NCBI RefSeq assembly: GCF_003576645.1
Contig: NC_044917.1
Span: forward strand, 20,361,134-20,425,133
Direction of reading: 5' to 3'
From: Ipomoea triloba
Lineage: Eukaryota; Streptophyta; Magnoliopsida; Solanales; Convolvulaceae
DNA length: 64,000 bases
Position numbers and translations under genes: made by a program. This document shows positions 34,831-45,565 of this stretch, in pieces (position 1 is the first letter of the stretch; every line of letters begins with the position of its first letter). The notes below the pieces were generated by a model that was given only the letters and a program-made list of their open reading frames with translations, did not search any database and had not been told where the DNA came from.

Positions 34831-36313
34831 CTGTTATTATTCCAACAATAGTCCTTTGACTATTGTGATTTTCCAAATTTAGTCATTGTCTTTTAATTTG
34901 GACGAAATAAACCCTCGACTATTAAAATTGTTCCACCATTGGTCTTTCTGTTAACTAAAAGTTAAATAGGCATCAGTGAAGGGCTAAAATGGTAATTTCA
35001 TTTGCCAACTACGAAGCTGAGCAAGATCCATGTTTGGTCCTTATCAATCGCACACTAAATGATAAAAGAACACTGGACAGAACTAAAAGAAAACAAATAG
35101 AAAGACCAAATTAATGATTAGGAAAAGAAAACCAGTGATTCCAATATGTTTATATTCTTGTCTTTTGATTTTTGGCCAACAAGTGTTTGTTAAACAATGG
35201 GTGAAGGCTCATATAAGAGCCTGCAACTCCGACATCGCAAGTTTGAGGACTTGCAGAGGAAGAAAACGCCGCCGCCGCGGCCATGTCAGAGGTTTTTCTG
35301 TTCACCGAATAATCGAATCGTATTGCTTTCTAATTGCCCACAAGGAACAAAAGAGGAGATTTAGGGGAGAGGAGGAAAATAAATTCCGAACCAAACATGG
35401 GAAATCATCATTTTCCAACCTTAGCTTGGCTTAGACTTCTAGACCAAACAAACTTCATCTCTTTCACAGACTTTACTATAAACAACATACAAATCCAGAC
35501 ATCCAGTAAAAGCAGTCACTGCTTCTCAGTTTAGCACAAAAACTTTTGCCAAAAGCCCAAAAATACAAGCAAAAGGCATTCACAACAAAACCCAAATCGC
35601 AAATGAAGAAAAAAACCAAAAAAAAAAAAAAATAATAATAATAAAGAAAAGAGAGAATCATCATCACCCCCACCTCAACTGATACTGCAAAATCTTAATT
35701 TCCCTTATCTTCCTGTCATTTCCAGTCCACAACAACCCTAGCAGTTGTCTTCATTTCCATTCATTTGCAGCCAAACGAGAAAGAGAGAAAGAGAGACGCT
35801 GAATAGAGAGAGAGGAAGGTCGCCAGAAAGGGAGTCGGCCAAGCCGACGGCGGGAAGCAGAGCCATTCACCACCATTTTTCGAGACCCACCTCAACCCTC
35901 CGCCTTCTCTCTCAGCCAAACCACTGCCGTCGCCGATGCTAGTTCTGCCGGGAAACCAGCTACACTGTCACTGCTTTGCCTTGCTGCCGCCCACGACTAC
36001 AAGTCACGTCGTCGACTGGAGTTTGAGGAGTAGCAATGTACTGATCATTTTCTCTTAGCAACGCCATGCCTTTACATATGCTATTGAACGGATTGTGCTC
36101 ATTTGGATTTTGGATGGAATGATCTGAGGAGACAACCCAAACAATAAAAAGACAATTTTACCCCCAAAATTAACGCCTAAATAACACTGAGGTGACGGAA
36201 GGACCAATGGTGGAAAGATTTTAATAGTCGAGTGTCAAATTTGTCCAAATTAAAAGACGATGACCAAATTTGAAAAATCACAATAGTCAGAGGACTATTG
36301 CTGGAATTAACTC
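34831..36313. mobile_element. MULE-like element with gene-derived interior
   Basis: Terminal inverted repeats of about 120 bp are at 34831-34950 and 36190-36313. They share ATAGTCCTTTGACTATTGTG-like and TTTTAATTTGGAC blocks, and the right end reads GGAATTAACTC outward. The interior is compositionally heterogeneous, with a GC-rich piece near 35240-35290 and a UTR-like CT/AG-rich and GC-rich piece at 35760-36010. Neither yields a recognisable protein. I could not find a clean 9-bp duplication, so class and exact ends are tentative. Confidence 0.5.
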
Positions 36314-36900
36314 TTTTTGTTATTCTGTTTCCCTTTTAAGTTCCAAAAAATGCTTAGATAGGGGTATGAATGAAATGAATACAAAATGTTGATACTGAAA
36401 TTTTATTAAATATATTTATTTTTGAATATTTAATATATTTGAATATATTTTGGGATAATATTGATATTATCTAATTTATTAATTAGATAATATGAAAAAA
36501 GTTTGAACTTATCAAAACTCTTTATCCTACAGTTATAAATAGGACCTCTCGTTTCTATGTATTCATCCTAGGAAAAATCATAGAATTAGCTTCAATAAAA
36601 TGATCATAAATGTAAAAGCCCCTCCATGAAGATTATACCAAATGTTGCTCTAAACCCACATTGAAGATCAAGTCATTTGAATCCGGCGGCCCTTCAGAAG
36701 AACAAACATATAAGTTTTTCTTTGAAAATCAAGTCGCTAGAAATCCGGAGGCCCTTCAATGGAGCGTTCAAGACATCGATTGAAGAATCAGATGACCATA
36801 TATCCCGAGCTTGTACCCACATACCCATATACCATATTGATACTTAATGTAACCAATTTTGAATTTCAAAAATATATTCAAAATTTTGTGTTTACATATC

Positions 36901-36919
36901 TTGGCACGCCTAGTGGGAC
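36901..36919 (+). other. PBS of the TRIM-like element
   Basis: TTGGCACGCCTAGTGGGAC closely resembles the TTGGCACGCCCGGTGGGAC primer sites of plant Ty3/Gypsy elements. Confidence 0.6.
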
Positions 36920-37000
36920 AGCTTTGTCTCTCATCTCGTCATAGGCACTGATATGGGGCAAACCCCATATAAAATTTGAAATGGAAGAAGCTAAATGATA

Positions 37001-37252
37001 CTCCTTGGTACGAGTTAAAACGACCAAATGTTCAAGGCTCCTTGGCACGAGTTAAAACGGCCTCATATCCATACTCCTTGGTACGAGTTAAAACGTCATA
37101 ATGTTCAAGGCTCCTTGGCACGAGTTAAAACGGCCTCATATCCATACTCTTTGGCACGAGTTAAAACAGCCTCATATACATACTCCTTGGCACGAGTTGA
37201 AACAGCCTCATATTCATGCTCCTTGGCACGAGTCAAAACGGCCTTATATTTT
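37001..37252 (+). repeat. 36-bp minisatellite with PBS-like core, seven copies
   Basis: Units begin CTCCTTGGCACGAGTTAAAA at about 37001, 37038, 37075, 37111, 37147, 37183 and 37219. Each contains TTGGCACGA or TTGGTACGA, matching the first nine bases of the element's own primer site at 36901. The array fills most of the internal region. Confidence 0.85.
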
Positions 37253-37909
37253 TAACTGTAGTGTCGAGACTTCCTTGCACTACATACTTTCGGGTGGTAT
37301 ATGTTCTCAAGTGGCATACAAGCAAGTCTCGAGGGGGCATTTGTTGACACTGGAATTTTATTAAATATATTTATTTTTGAATATTTAGTATATTTGAATA
37401 TATTTTGGGATAATATTGATATTATATAATTTATTAATTAGATAATATGAAAAGAGTTTGAATTTATCAATACTTTTTATCCTACAGCTATAAATAGGAC
37501 CTCTCATTTCTATGTATTCATCCTAGGAAAAATCATAGAATTAGCTTCAATAAAATGATCCTAAATGTAAAAGCCCATCCATGAAGATTACGCCAAATGT
37601 TGCTCTAAACCCACATTGAAGATCAAGCCATTTGAATCCGGAGGCCCTTCAGAAGAACAAACATATAAGTTCTTCTTTGATGGCAGGGGAAGTGGCGACT
37701 AACGAGTGAGACACAACTAGCTTGATCTGTTGGATAGAAGATGCACAGGATGGTAGTAGCTTGACTCCGGTGCTTCTCTAGCGACGAGAGGACGATAGTA
37801 TGAATTTGATGATAGACTTTTTTGGTGTTATTCTAATGTAATTCTTGATTAGTATATTATTATGCTATTTAAATTTAAATTTTTATTACATTTTATCTTA
37901 ATTTATTGG

Positions 37910-38120
37910 ACAATTTAGAAAAAAATTAAGATAGACATTTCGAATTCGAATATTCGAGTTGAATCGAATATATTCGAATAAATCAGTTGAATCGAATACG
38001 AATGGAATTTAGGATTCGAACATTAAACGTATTCAAATTCGAATACTCATCAAAATAATCGAATTTGAATCGAATAATAAGATATTTGACTTGACTCGAT
38101 TCGATTCGTTTACCCCCCTA
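37910..38120. mobile_element. hAT-type terminal fragment
   Basis: Dense repeats of TTCGAATCGAATA-like motifs end in GATTCGATTCG...ACCCCCCTA near 38118, a common terminus of plant hAT elements. The opposite end was not identified. Confidence 0.4.
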
Positions 38121-38312
38121 ATACTAAGGCAAATGAAGAGGAAGTTTGGAAAGGCAAAACCATTGAGTGTCACTATGGAAAATGGTAAAAAATTAACATG
38201 TGATACAATGGGTAAGGATTTTCAGTGGGAGGTTCAAAATGAGAAGTTTACCAAAGACTTTAAGTTGCTAAGGTTGGAGGGGTGTAACATGGTCCTAAAC
38301 CAGCAACACTAA
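38121..38312 (+). pseudogene. Retroelement aspartic-protease fragment
   Basis: The frame includes KPLSVTMENGKKLTCDTM, then DFQWEVQNEKF and DFKLLRLEGCNMVLNQQH. This is the pattern of the RVP_2 protease region of plant Ty3/Gypsy polyproteins (LSVTVADG..., LPLGGCDMVLG...). The active-site part upstream and everything downstream are missing, so it is an isolated relic. Confidence 0.55.
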
Positions 38313-38409
38313 GTCCTAATCTAAACTATTGCCATAATATTATGCCAATTACAAAGTGGGGTTTACATGGTAAACACTAACAATCTTCATAAATTCAATA
38401 CATGCAAGT

Positions 38410-38990
38410 GATTAGGAAGATTAGGCCTTCTCCAATGTGATTAGGAAGATTAGGCCATCTCCAATGAACACGGCAAAGCACCATTTTGGAGGAAAATATA
38501 GCGTTCTGTAGCTCCAATGAACATGGCATAACACCATATTTTTGTCGCACCATGATGGCACTGCGCTGTTCATTTGCACCAAAATTTGGTGTGTTTGGTT
38601 TAGTTTTAATGTATTTGTATATTTTGTTAAATATTTAAACATAAATTTTATATTATTAAAAAAATTATATCATTTGAAAGATCTCATCAAGACGATTAAA
38701 ACAAGACTAATATTGAATACGGAGTATAATTTTATTAAAAAAATTTACATAAAACATAATTAAAATTTAATTTATTAAATTACAACAATATGTTATATTA
38801 AAACAATAAAAGTATAAATATAAACTTTTAATTTATGAGAATATAAATTATTTTAGTGTAGGAATGAAATTTGGTGTAATGGGTTGAAGATGAAAAAATT
38901 GGGTATAAGAATATGATGGGAATATTCCTTTTGGTATAAAATGTTATGCAGAATTTGATGCTTTAGGTCGGAGATGATCTTACCACTTAT
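38410..38990. mobile_element. Possible MITE
   Basis: A 30-bp duplication with TTAGGCCATCTCCAATG stands at the left (38411 and 38441). The right side near 38970 has GGTCGGAGATGATCTT, a loose inverted match. AT-rich between. The ends are not certain. Confidence 0.3.
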
Positions 38991-38999
38991 CTTATCCTA

Positions 39000-39660
39000 C
39001 TAGTTATCACATGCGCGTTGCGCGATTAAACAAATGCCCAATGCGTATTTTTAAATTAGTGTTCCTTAATTAGTTAAAGTAGTCATATATAATAATGAGA
39101 GAGAAAAAAATGCTAAATTAATAAAAATCAAAGAAATACTATAAACCACTTACATGGGAGTAAATGACGTGTCATTATTGTCACTTGTTTGGACACCGGT
39201 CCGACCATTTAAAATCCATGTGTAATTGTATTCGTGATCAAGTACTTTATAGTTTGTCCGGACAGGTTTGACAATGACATTTGAGATGATGTACCATTTG
39301 TTGGTTTGTAAAGTGATATCATACATTTCAATGTCATTATCAAACACTATTGATTGAACCGAGTTCCTTGCATTTAGATATAGCATTTATAATGATGTTG
39401 GTTCTGAATGAGAGAATCTTCATAATAATAATAATAATACTAATAATGAAAAAAATATAATAATAATAATAAAGGGAGAAAAATTTTTACTATTTACTTA
39501 CTGTTTCATCCTTAAGTACGATGAACATATACTTTTTCTCAGGCGTTCCAATAGCCTTTTTTTGTTCATTTTTCTTAATGACATGAACTGTACAACTCCA
39601 GCCCACAATTTGTGTGTCAATATCAATTCACTTTACTGCATTTGTCATTACTAATATCCT
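39000..39660 (-). mobile_element. Helitron 3' end with cargo, partial
   Basis: Read on the minus strand, the sequence ends with a short GC-rich hairpin (CGCGCAACGCGC), then a spacer of about 10 bases and CTAG at 39000, followed by a T. This is the canonical Helitron 3' terminus inserted before T. The RPA-like pseudogene at 39154-39648 lies in the same orientation, and plant Helitrons often carry RPA-like genes. The 5' TC end was not located, so the left extent is only what I can support. Confidence 0.55.
39154..39648 (-). pseudogene. RPA1-like OB-fold gene fragment
   Basis: Two exon-like pieces lie on the minus strand. Exon A is 39502-39648: ATG, then IVGWSCTVHVIKKNE and KKYMFIVLKDET, followed by a GTAAGT donor. 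Exon B is roughly 39154-39385: VQSIVFDNDIEMYDITLQ, then KWYIISNVIVKP and HEYNYTWILNGRT, followed by GTAAGT. This is the first OB fold of plant replication-protein-A-like (DUF223) proteins, which bind single-stranded DNA. Codon 7 of exon A is TGA where Trp would fit, and no further exons are seen downstream. It is a truncated, inactivated copy beside a Helitron terminus. Confidence 0.6.
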
Positions 39661-41940
39661 TGTGTCATGAAAAATATATTTATAAAGGATGTTATGAAAT
39701 AATATAATGGGAACCACAACATAAATTCAAAAATCATAGATTAGGGAGTTAGGAGTAACTAAAATGTGTAGATTATAGAGGAATATAATGAGAACCACAA
39801 CATTACATACAAGGATACAAGTATAGATGAACAGATTATACAATAGATATATTTACATATTATATTGAAGTTATACTAATTAATGAGTATACCATCATTG
39901 ATTTTTTTTAAATAAAATAAACTGTAATCATTATGAGTACAAATACAAATAATAGAATTAGCATGATAATATTTTGACAATCATACCTATAGAATGTCAA
40001 GTAGATGGTGTGTTGCAGAATATGTTAGGTTTAGTTTTGGGTGAATACCGGTGAGAAGGTGAGGAGTTTATATACTGTTGTTTTGGGTAGAAAAATGGTT
40101 TAGTTAGGAATCTATACAAAATTGTATTATAGAATCTTATTAAGACTTCAATATTCTAATTAAGTTAGGAATCTATACATAATTGTATTATAGAATATTG
40201 CCAATTTGTTTGAAAACTGCAATAAAGAAACAAATTTCCTAAAGAATTTGATGTTAAACTTCCGTTAAATATAACGGAAAAATTTGGTAAAATTATAAAA
40301 GATTAGGATATATTAGAAATTTAATTGGAGGTTTCACAATAAGAAAAATACAAAGTACAATATGTTATAGCAGACTATTACACCAACATTTTGTTAGTTC
40401 CAGTTAATGGTCTAACATTATTGACTCTTATTATAATTGTAGAATTTCATCCTTCATAGTTCAACTAGTAGTATGCAAATCGCCCGTTTTCCTCTTTTGG
40501 TTATAATAAGTTGCACACAACATGGGCTCTCAAGTCTCAATCTTCTAGCCATGTATTTGTCCAGAAGTTATGTTAAAAGCTTCGCCATTTGTCTATTAAA
40601 AGTTCAATTATATTATTGTTATGAATTAAACGGTTTATTTGACTCTTTTCTAAAATATTATTATTCTAAGTAAAAGATAATAAAATATCGTGACATATAA
40701 GTAAATTTAATAAGATTCTGCAGTACCAAAACTAAATAGTTTATATTATTCAAATAAAGAATATTTAGTACCAATTTTGTTTTCCGTCGCAATACCTTGA
40801 TGGACTGAAATGACCTAAGCCCGCACTCAATCCTTGCTTGATTGAGTGTGCAATCACCACAGGGGAAACTACCGTAGCTCCTAAGCAAATTATGTCCAAA
40901 AGCTTCAAGAAAAAGTTTCAAAGCCCTTGGCGGATATACATACATTATAACTAGGTGTGTTTGGTTTGAACATGGTAATCGGAATAAAATACTTGATAAT
41001 TGAAATGAGTTTTGATAAATGTATTTTGTATGTTTGGTAGTAATATGGTGAAATTAGAATGATTTATATTAATGTTTGGTCGACCTTATAATCATAATAA
41101 AGGTTTTAAAAATACAAAAAAAAAACATAAATAAAAATCAAGTCAATCGTTAAAAGTGACAATGAACTGGGTAGGCAATGCAATGAGGAAGTCGATGGAG
41201 TGAGGAGAGATGAGTGAGAAGATGATGAAATGAAGAAGGATAAAACCGAATTAATTGAACGATACTTGATTTATATTTGATAATTAATGAATTTTGTAAT
41301 TATAACGATAATTAAATCATATGCATGTGTTTAAAAAGTTGTAAACCAAATAATGTATATGTATATGAGTTTTATTCACATTCCTTGTGCTTAATCCCAT
41401 GAACCAAGCAACCTTAAGTTATTCATCACACGAATAGCTAATCCTTTTTTTTTTCTGTTTTTTTTTTTTTTTAATTTGGGTATTATGGGTCCAACTATTA
41501 AAATTGTGTACATAGTTGTTGAATCTCATTCAACAAAGCTATCCCTATGCATATTGTTGTTCCCCACCTGTCATATGATTTTTTTAATTTCTCTTTTCTT
41601 CTACTTTAAGACTATAGAAGTTTTATATTTTTTTTTATAAGAGAAACTTACATCCACTAATTAAAAGTGTGCATTGTGTAAATTCTATTCATGTATAATA
41701 GTCTACAAATAACATATGAGAGAAATTGCATTAGGAAGACCCTGTAAAATGTATAATAGGATAAAAAATAAAATAGGAGAATAACATTTTAATTTCTAAG
41801 TATTAAAGTAATAGTAAGCTTAGTTCGTGTGTTATAAGTAACACGACTTTTAGTTCTTGAATTATTAATTAGTATAAAGTGACACTTCCACTCCTATTAA
41901 CGATTCTATTAAAATTTATTTTTCTTATGCCCAAATCTCA
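39661..41940. other. AT-rich intergenic DNA
   Basis: No gene could be supported. A minus-strand stretch at 40780-40945 has coding-like composition (with SYGSFPCGDCTLNQ) but no family I know and no splice structure. Poly-T runs occur at 41440-41475. Old Helitron or MITE debris is likely but not demonstrable. Confidence 0.4.
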
Positions 41941-42167
41941 TTTTTTTTGTGACAAGGGAAACCAATAGTCACTACTTGTGAGTGTGCGCTAAGTAAACTC
42001 TGCTTTGTGACCCTAGCTAGCAAAGGATCACAAAAAAGTACATCAAATCAGCCTAGGCTGCTATAGATGACCTACTCAAACCGATACCAATAGGCCGCTC
42101 TCATTTGGAGTCGAACATGAAATTTTGTGATTGCAAAACTAACAAGCTAATCAACTTGGTTGGGGTT
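41941..42167 (-). mobile_element. SINE retrotransposon
   Basis: A 12-bp target duplication with one mismatch (GCCCAAATCTCA at 41929-41940 and GCCCAAATCACA at 42168-42179) flanks 227 bp. On the minus strand there is a box-A-like CCAACCAAGTTGAT near the 5' end and a perfect box B GTTCGACTCC (42107-42116). A short A tail at the 3' end appears as the T run at 41941-41948. Same family as the copy at 30061. Confidence 0.85.
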
Positions 42168-42876
42168 GCCCAAATCACAATCTAACTCCACCGTTTAATG
42201 GCTAGAAACACAAAATATGGCTAGAAACACAAAATATAGATCATTGATATCTATTAAATTAATTAAAAAAAATTAATCCGTATAATGGATGTCAGTGGTA
42301 GTTTCGTTTCAATTGGTGGTCAATATAATGTTTGATATGAATATGATGAATAAACCGTTTAAAGTATTGCATTGATATTGATTTGACATTAAGAAAAGTC
42401 TAAAGTCTATACGATTAAAAATACAATCCATATTCCTCAAAAAAAAAAATACAATCCATATATATATAATGTGCACCATAGAGAGAAATATGAACTCATC
42501 CTAAGCGCTCATCTGAATAGGTTTAACAGATCAGACAAGGACGGAGGCACAATGGGGCTAGCTGTCTCCCTCCCCCACTCCCATCCCCTTTATATATATT
42601 GTATGTATAGACCTTTATATATACAAAGAATGTGTATAAATATTAAATGGACAAAAATTTAACTGAAGGATGAGTTAGTTTAGATGGTTAGATCTTTATT
42701 AGTATATGAATGGTCATGAATTTGAAACTTAGGGCATTGATTTCTACTAAATTCTAGTTTTTGGCCTTTTTAAATATTAGTAGTGAGATTATAATTGTGA
42801 TTTAAGAGATTAATTTCTAATTTTAATTGGATTCTTTATATGTAATATTTGGTTTTCTTTTAAATATTAATATTAA
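42168..42876. other. Intergenic DNA
   Basis: No gene. A segment starting near 42811 (GATTCTTTATATGTAA followed by TTTTCTTTTAAATATTAA) recurs at about 43341 and 43455. The MITE at 42877 is inserted next to the first copy. Confidence 0.45.
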
Positions 42877-43269
42877 GAGTTAATTTCATTTTTTGTCCTA
42901 GATTTATAAGTGTCAGTCTACTTTTAGTCATTTTTATTAGAACATTCACATTTTGCTCTTAGTATTATTGTGTCATGATCATTTTTAGTCCTTTATCAAC
43001 AAAACAGTTTTAATGTCATTAAATGCAAAGTCATTTCGATCTTCAATTATGGATTTAAAAAAAATTAGAAAAATATAACGGGGTCAACACACTTTGTATA
43101 AACATAATGAAAATGCCTTTGTATTTAATGATATTTCAACGATTTTGTTGGCGGAGGATAAACATAGTTATGCCACAATAATACTAGGACCAAATGTGGA
43201 TGTTCTAATAAAAAAGGACTAAATGTGGACTGACAGCTATAAATCTAGGATCAAAAGTGGAATTAACTC
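42877..43269. mobile_element. Foldback MITE with 10-bp duplication
   Basis: GAGTTAATTTCA at the left is mirrored by GGAATTAACTC at the right, and about 120 bp of each arm are complementary (for example CCTAGATTTATA). The repeated TTAATATTAA at 42867-42876 and 43270-43279 is a 9- to 10-bp target duplication, consistent with a Mutator-like MITE. Its ends resemble those of the 34831-36313 element. Confidence 0.75.
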
Positions 43270-43694
43270 TTAATATTAATATTGTTGACTAGGGATTAAA
43301 AAAAATAAAAATTATAAGTGTGATGTATGAGAATCATTTCTAATTCTAATGAGATTCTTTATATGTAACATTGGGGTTTTCTTTTAAATATTAATATTGT
43401 TGACTAGAAATGAAAGAAAAAAAATACATTAAAACGCAATAAAAATTATTCTAATTCTAATTGGATTCTTTATATGTAAAATTGGGGTTTCTTTTAAATA
43501 TTAATACTCAGATGAGTGAGTTATAATGTAATTCTATTTGAACTATGTTTTTGTTTTGAATAATTTTTATTGGGTTTTAATGTATTTTTAATTTTTTTCT
43601 TATCCCTGATCAACAATACTTATGCCTCGATCACTAAGTGTATCATTTTATTTTTATTTCGCCCCATTGAAGTAGATTTTTGGCTCTGTCTCTG
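43270..43694. repeat. Short repeat copies next to the MITE
   Basis: Two further copies of the unit first seen at 42811, at about 43335-43400 and 43448-43506. The remainder is AT-rich with no gene. Confidence 0.45.
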
Positions 43695-44020
43695 GGATCA
43701 GAAACATAGTTTCTTAAAAAATGCGGTGACACGTTTGCAAATAATTGAACTTTAAACTTCAAATAAATTTTGTTAAAAGTGCAAGTAATAGTTTAATAGA
43801 GTACATCTAAGTGAAAGTAAAATGTGGTTAAGTGCGAGTAAAATGTATTAAAAGTGCAATAAATAATATACACCGTGCAACAATATTAAGTGCACCAAAC
43901 GTTATCAGTAAGTGCAACAATGTTAAAGACGTTATCATTAAGTGCTCCAATATGAAAACGTAAATAACTTGCACTATTAAGTGTAAATGGTTGCACTTTT
44001 AAGTGATTTTACTTGCACAC

Positions 44021-45397
44021 TGATACACTCTCATTTGTACCTATTTTACTTGTGTTTTTATTTAGGTTTTATAATTAATTGTGTATTAAAATGTTATCTC
44101 CAATGCTTTTTCCTTGTTATTTTATTTAAAGTGGTATAATGCTTGGTTTGAGTGTCTTTGGTGTGTTTAGTGCTGCATTATAACCACTTGGGAGCAAAAA
44201 GGCAATGCAAAGGAATCAAAAGTGTTGAGAAGTCAAAATGGGACCGAAAGTACTGTTCACCGCAGATTCTCGACGCGTCGAGAATATCTCTCGACGCGTC
44301 GAGACCTTCCAGAGAGCAATAAAAATTTCGCCATTTTATTCTCGACGCGTCGAGAAACATTCTCGACGCGTCGAGAATCCTGCCCAGGACACTATTCATC
44401 CCAGAACAAAATTCCAGATTTGTCCCTGTTTTGGATCCCACTATTTAAGGCTTCATTTCTCCCCAAACCCTACGGGTTGGCTGCTGGTTTTTGTCAGAAA
44501 AAGGGGAAAGAGAACAAGGAAAAGAAGCTTCATCATCTCCAAAAGCCAAAGAAGAAATCATCACAACTTTTGGAAAGGAGATCAAAGAAAAGAGCTTGGA
44601 GGCATCATTTGGGAGAATATCTTCCTTTCTCTTTTCTATTTTGAACTTTATTGAATAATTGTTGGATCTATTTTAGCCATGTTAGGCTAAACTTCCTTTT
44701 GGGATTTTTGGGTATAAAAGTGTTTATGAACCTATGTGCCTAGTTCTTATTTTGTTTTAATGAAATATCTATTTGGGTTTATTGCTTGTGTTGCAATTGT
44801 GATTTATGTTATTGATACTTGTAATTAGATGCATATGATTGCTTGTACCCTTGCTAGATTTGTCTATGAATCAAAGAGCACCCACAATTGCACTTGACTA
44901 TTGTACCTCGAGAGAGGACAATTTGGTTAAGGGATATATTGTGAATAGCTCACGAGAGTGAGTATTCCATTTGTGAATAGCCCACGAGAGTGGGTATTCC
45001 ATTTATTGCTTAGTCCCGATCTTATATTGTGAATAGCTCACGAGAGTGAGTATTCCAATTACCGTATTTTGGGTTTGAGTTACGAGAGTAACCTTTCCCT
45101 TTTAGATGGCAATTTTCCACACTTGTTTAACCCAAATAATTATTTCACTTTAGATTGGCACTAGGTGATTAAACACTTTAACTCCCAAAAATCCCGCTTT
45201 TACCTCTTTGAATACAAAAACCCGTTTGCCTTATTTTAATTATCTTGTTTGCATATCCATAGATAATCACCCATTGTGAACGTAGGAATAGCTTCTTGCG
45301 AATATAATTAGTAACTAGTGCTTGATACCCCACTTCCCTGTGGTTCGATAACCCCGGAATACTCCGGGTATTTGTATGTGGTTTTATGCTACGACCA
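44021..45397 (+). repeat. 5' LTR of the Athila-like element
   Basis: 1377 bp. It contains four CGACGCGTCG palindromes (44271, 44292, 44343, 44364), a TATTTAA promoter-like motif at 44442-44448, five GAGA-loop hairpins at 44901-45099, and a strong CCCGGA/TCCGGG hairpin near its end (about 45355-45370). Confidence 0.92.
44901..45099 (+). promoter_or_regulatory. Array of five GAGA-tetraloop hairpins in the 5' LTR
   Basis: The hairpins are at 44901-44921, 44943-44967, 44975-44999, 45031-45055 and 45071-45099. Each has the loop GAGA (GNRA type), a 4- to 5-bp upper stem and one unpaired purine on the 5' side, and then more pairing. Upper stems are CCTC/GAGG, CTCAC/GTGAG, CCCAC/GTGGG, CTCAC/GTGAG and GTTAC/GTAAC. 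They lie downstream of the presumed promoter, so they would be in the transcript. Function unknown. Confidence 0.7.
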
Positions 45398-45400
45398 AAT

Positions 45401-45418
45401 TGGCGCCGTTGCCGGGGA
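45401..45418 (+). other. PBS, tRNA-Asp type
   Basis: TGGCGCCGTTGCCGGGGA is complementary to the 3' end of plant tRNA-Asp, the primer used by Athila elements. It starts three bases after the 5' LTR. Confidence 0.9.
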
Positions 45419-45565
45419 GGTGGCGTTTTGTATTAACATTAGTGAAAACTTTTATTCTAGGAGTCTATTCCATTTTTCTTTATTTTTATTTTTATTTTGT
45501 TTTGTTTACTAACCGGTGCTAACGAGCTTCCTTAGCTTGTTTTTGTTAAGGTTTGTAGGTGTTGC

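Larger units (their letters stand above)
36387..37681 (+). mobile_element. Small non-autonomous LTR element (TRIM-like)
   Basis: The direct repeats are 36387-36896 (510 bp, TGTTGATACTG...TTTACA) and 37342-37681 (340 bp, truncated at its 3' side). A primer-site-like TTGGCACGCCTAGTGGGAC lies at 36901, four bases after the left repeat. A polypurine tract TCGAGGGGGCATT lies immediately before the right repeat. The interior is only 445 bp and encodes nothing. TATAAATAGGACC near 36533 is a promoter-like motif in both repeats. LTR, PBS and PPT in miniature fit a TRIM. No target duplication is visible because the right end is lost. Confidence 0.75.

Noticed and set aside
35114..35942. Frames of 106 and 65 codons inside the MULE-like element
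   Set aside because: They are basic, low-complexity peptides with no recognisable domain. I kept only the note that the interior is heterogeneous and may be gene-derived.
37001..37364. Open frames translating the 36-bp repeat as repeated LARVKTASY-like peptides
   Set aside because: An open frame follows from a repeat length divisible by three with no stop. There is no conserved protein, and the repeat lies in the non-coding interior of a TRIM-like element.
44178..44654. Frames of 87 to 140 codons in the LTR with repeated LDASR / STRR peptides on both strands
   Set aside because: The peptides are translations of the CGACGCGTCG palindromes. The same frames recur in the 3' LTR and lie in non-coding LTR sequence.
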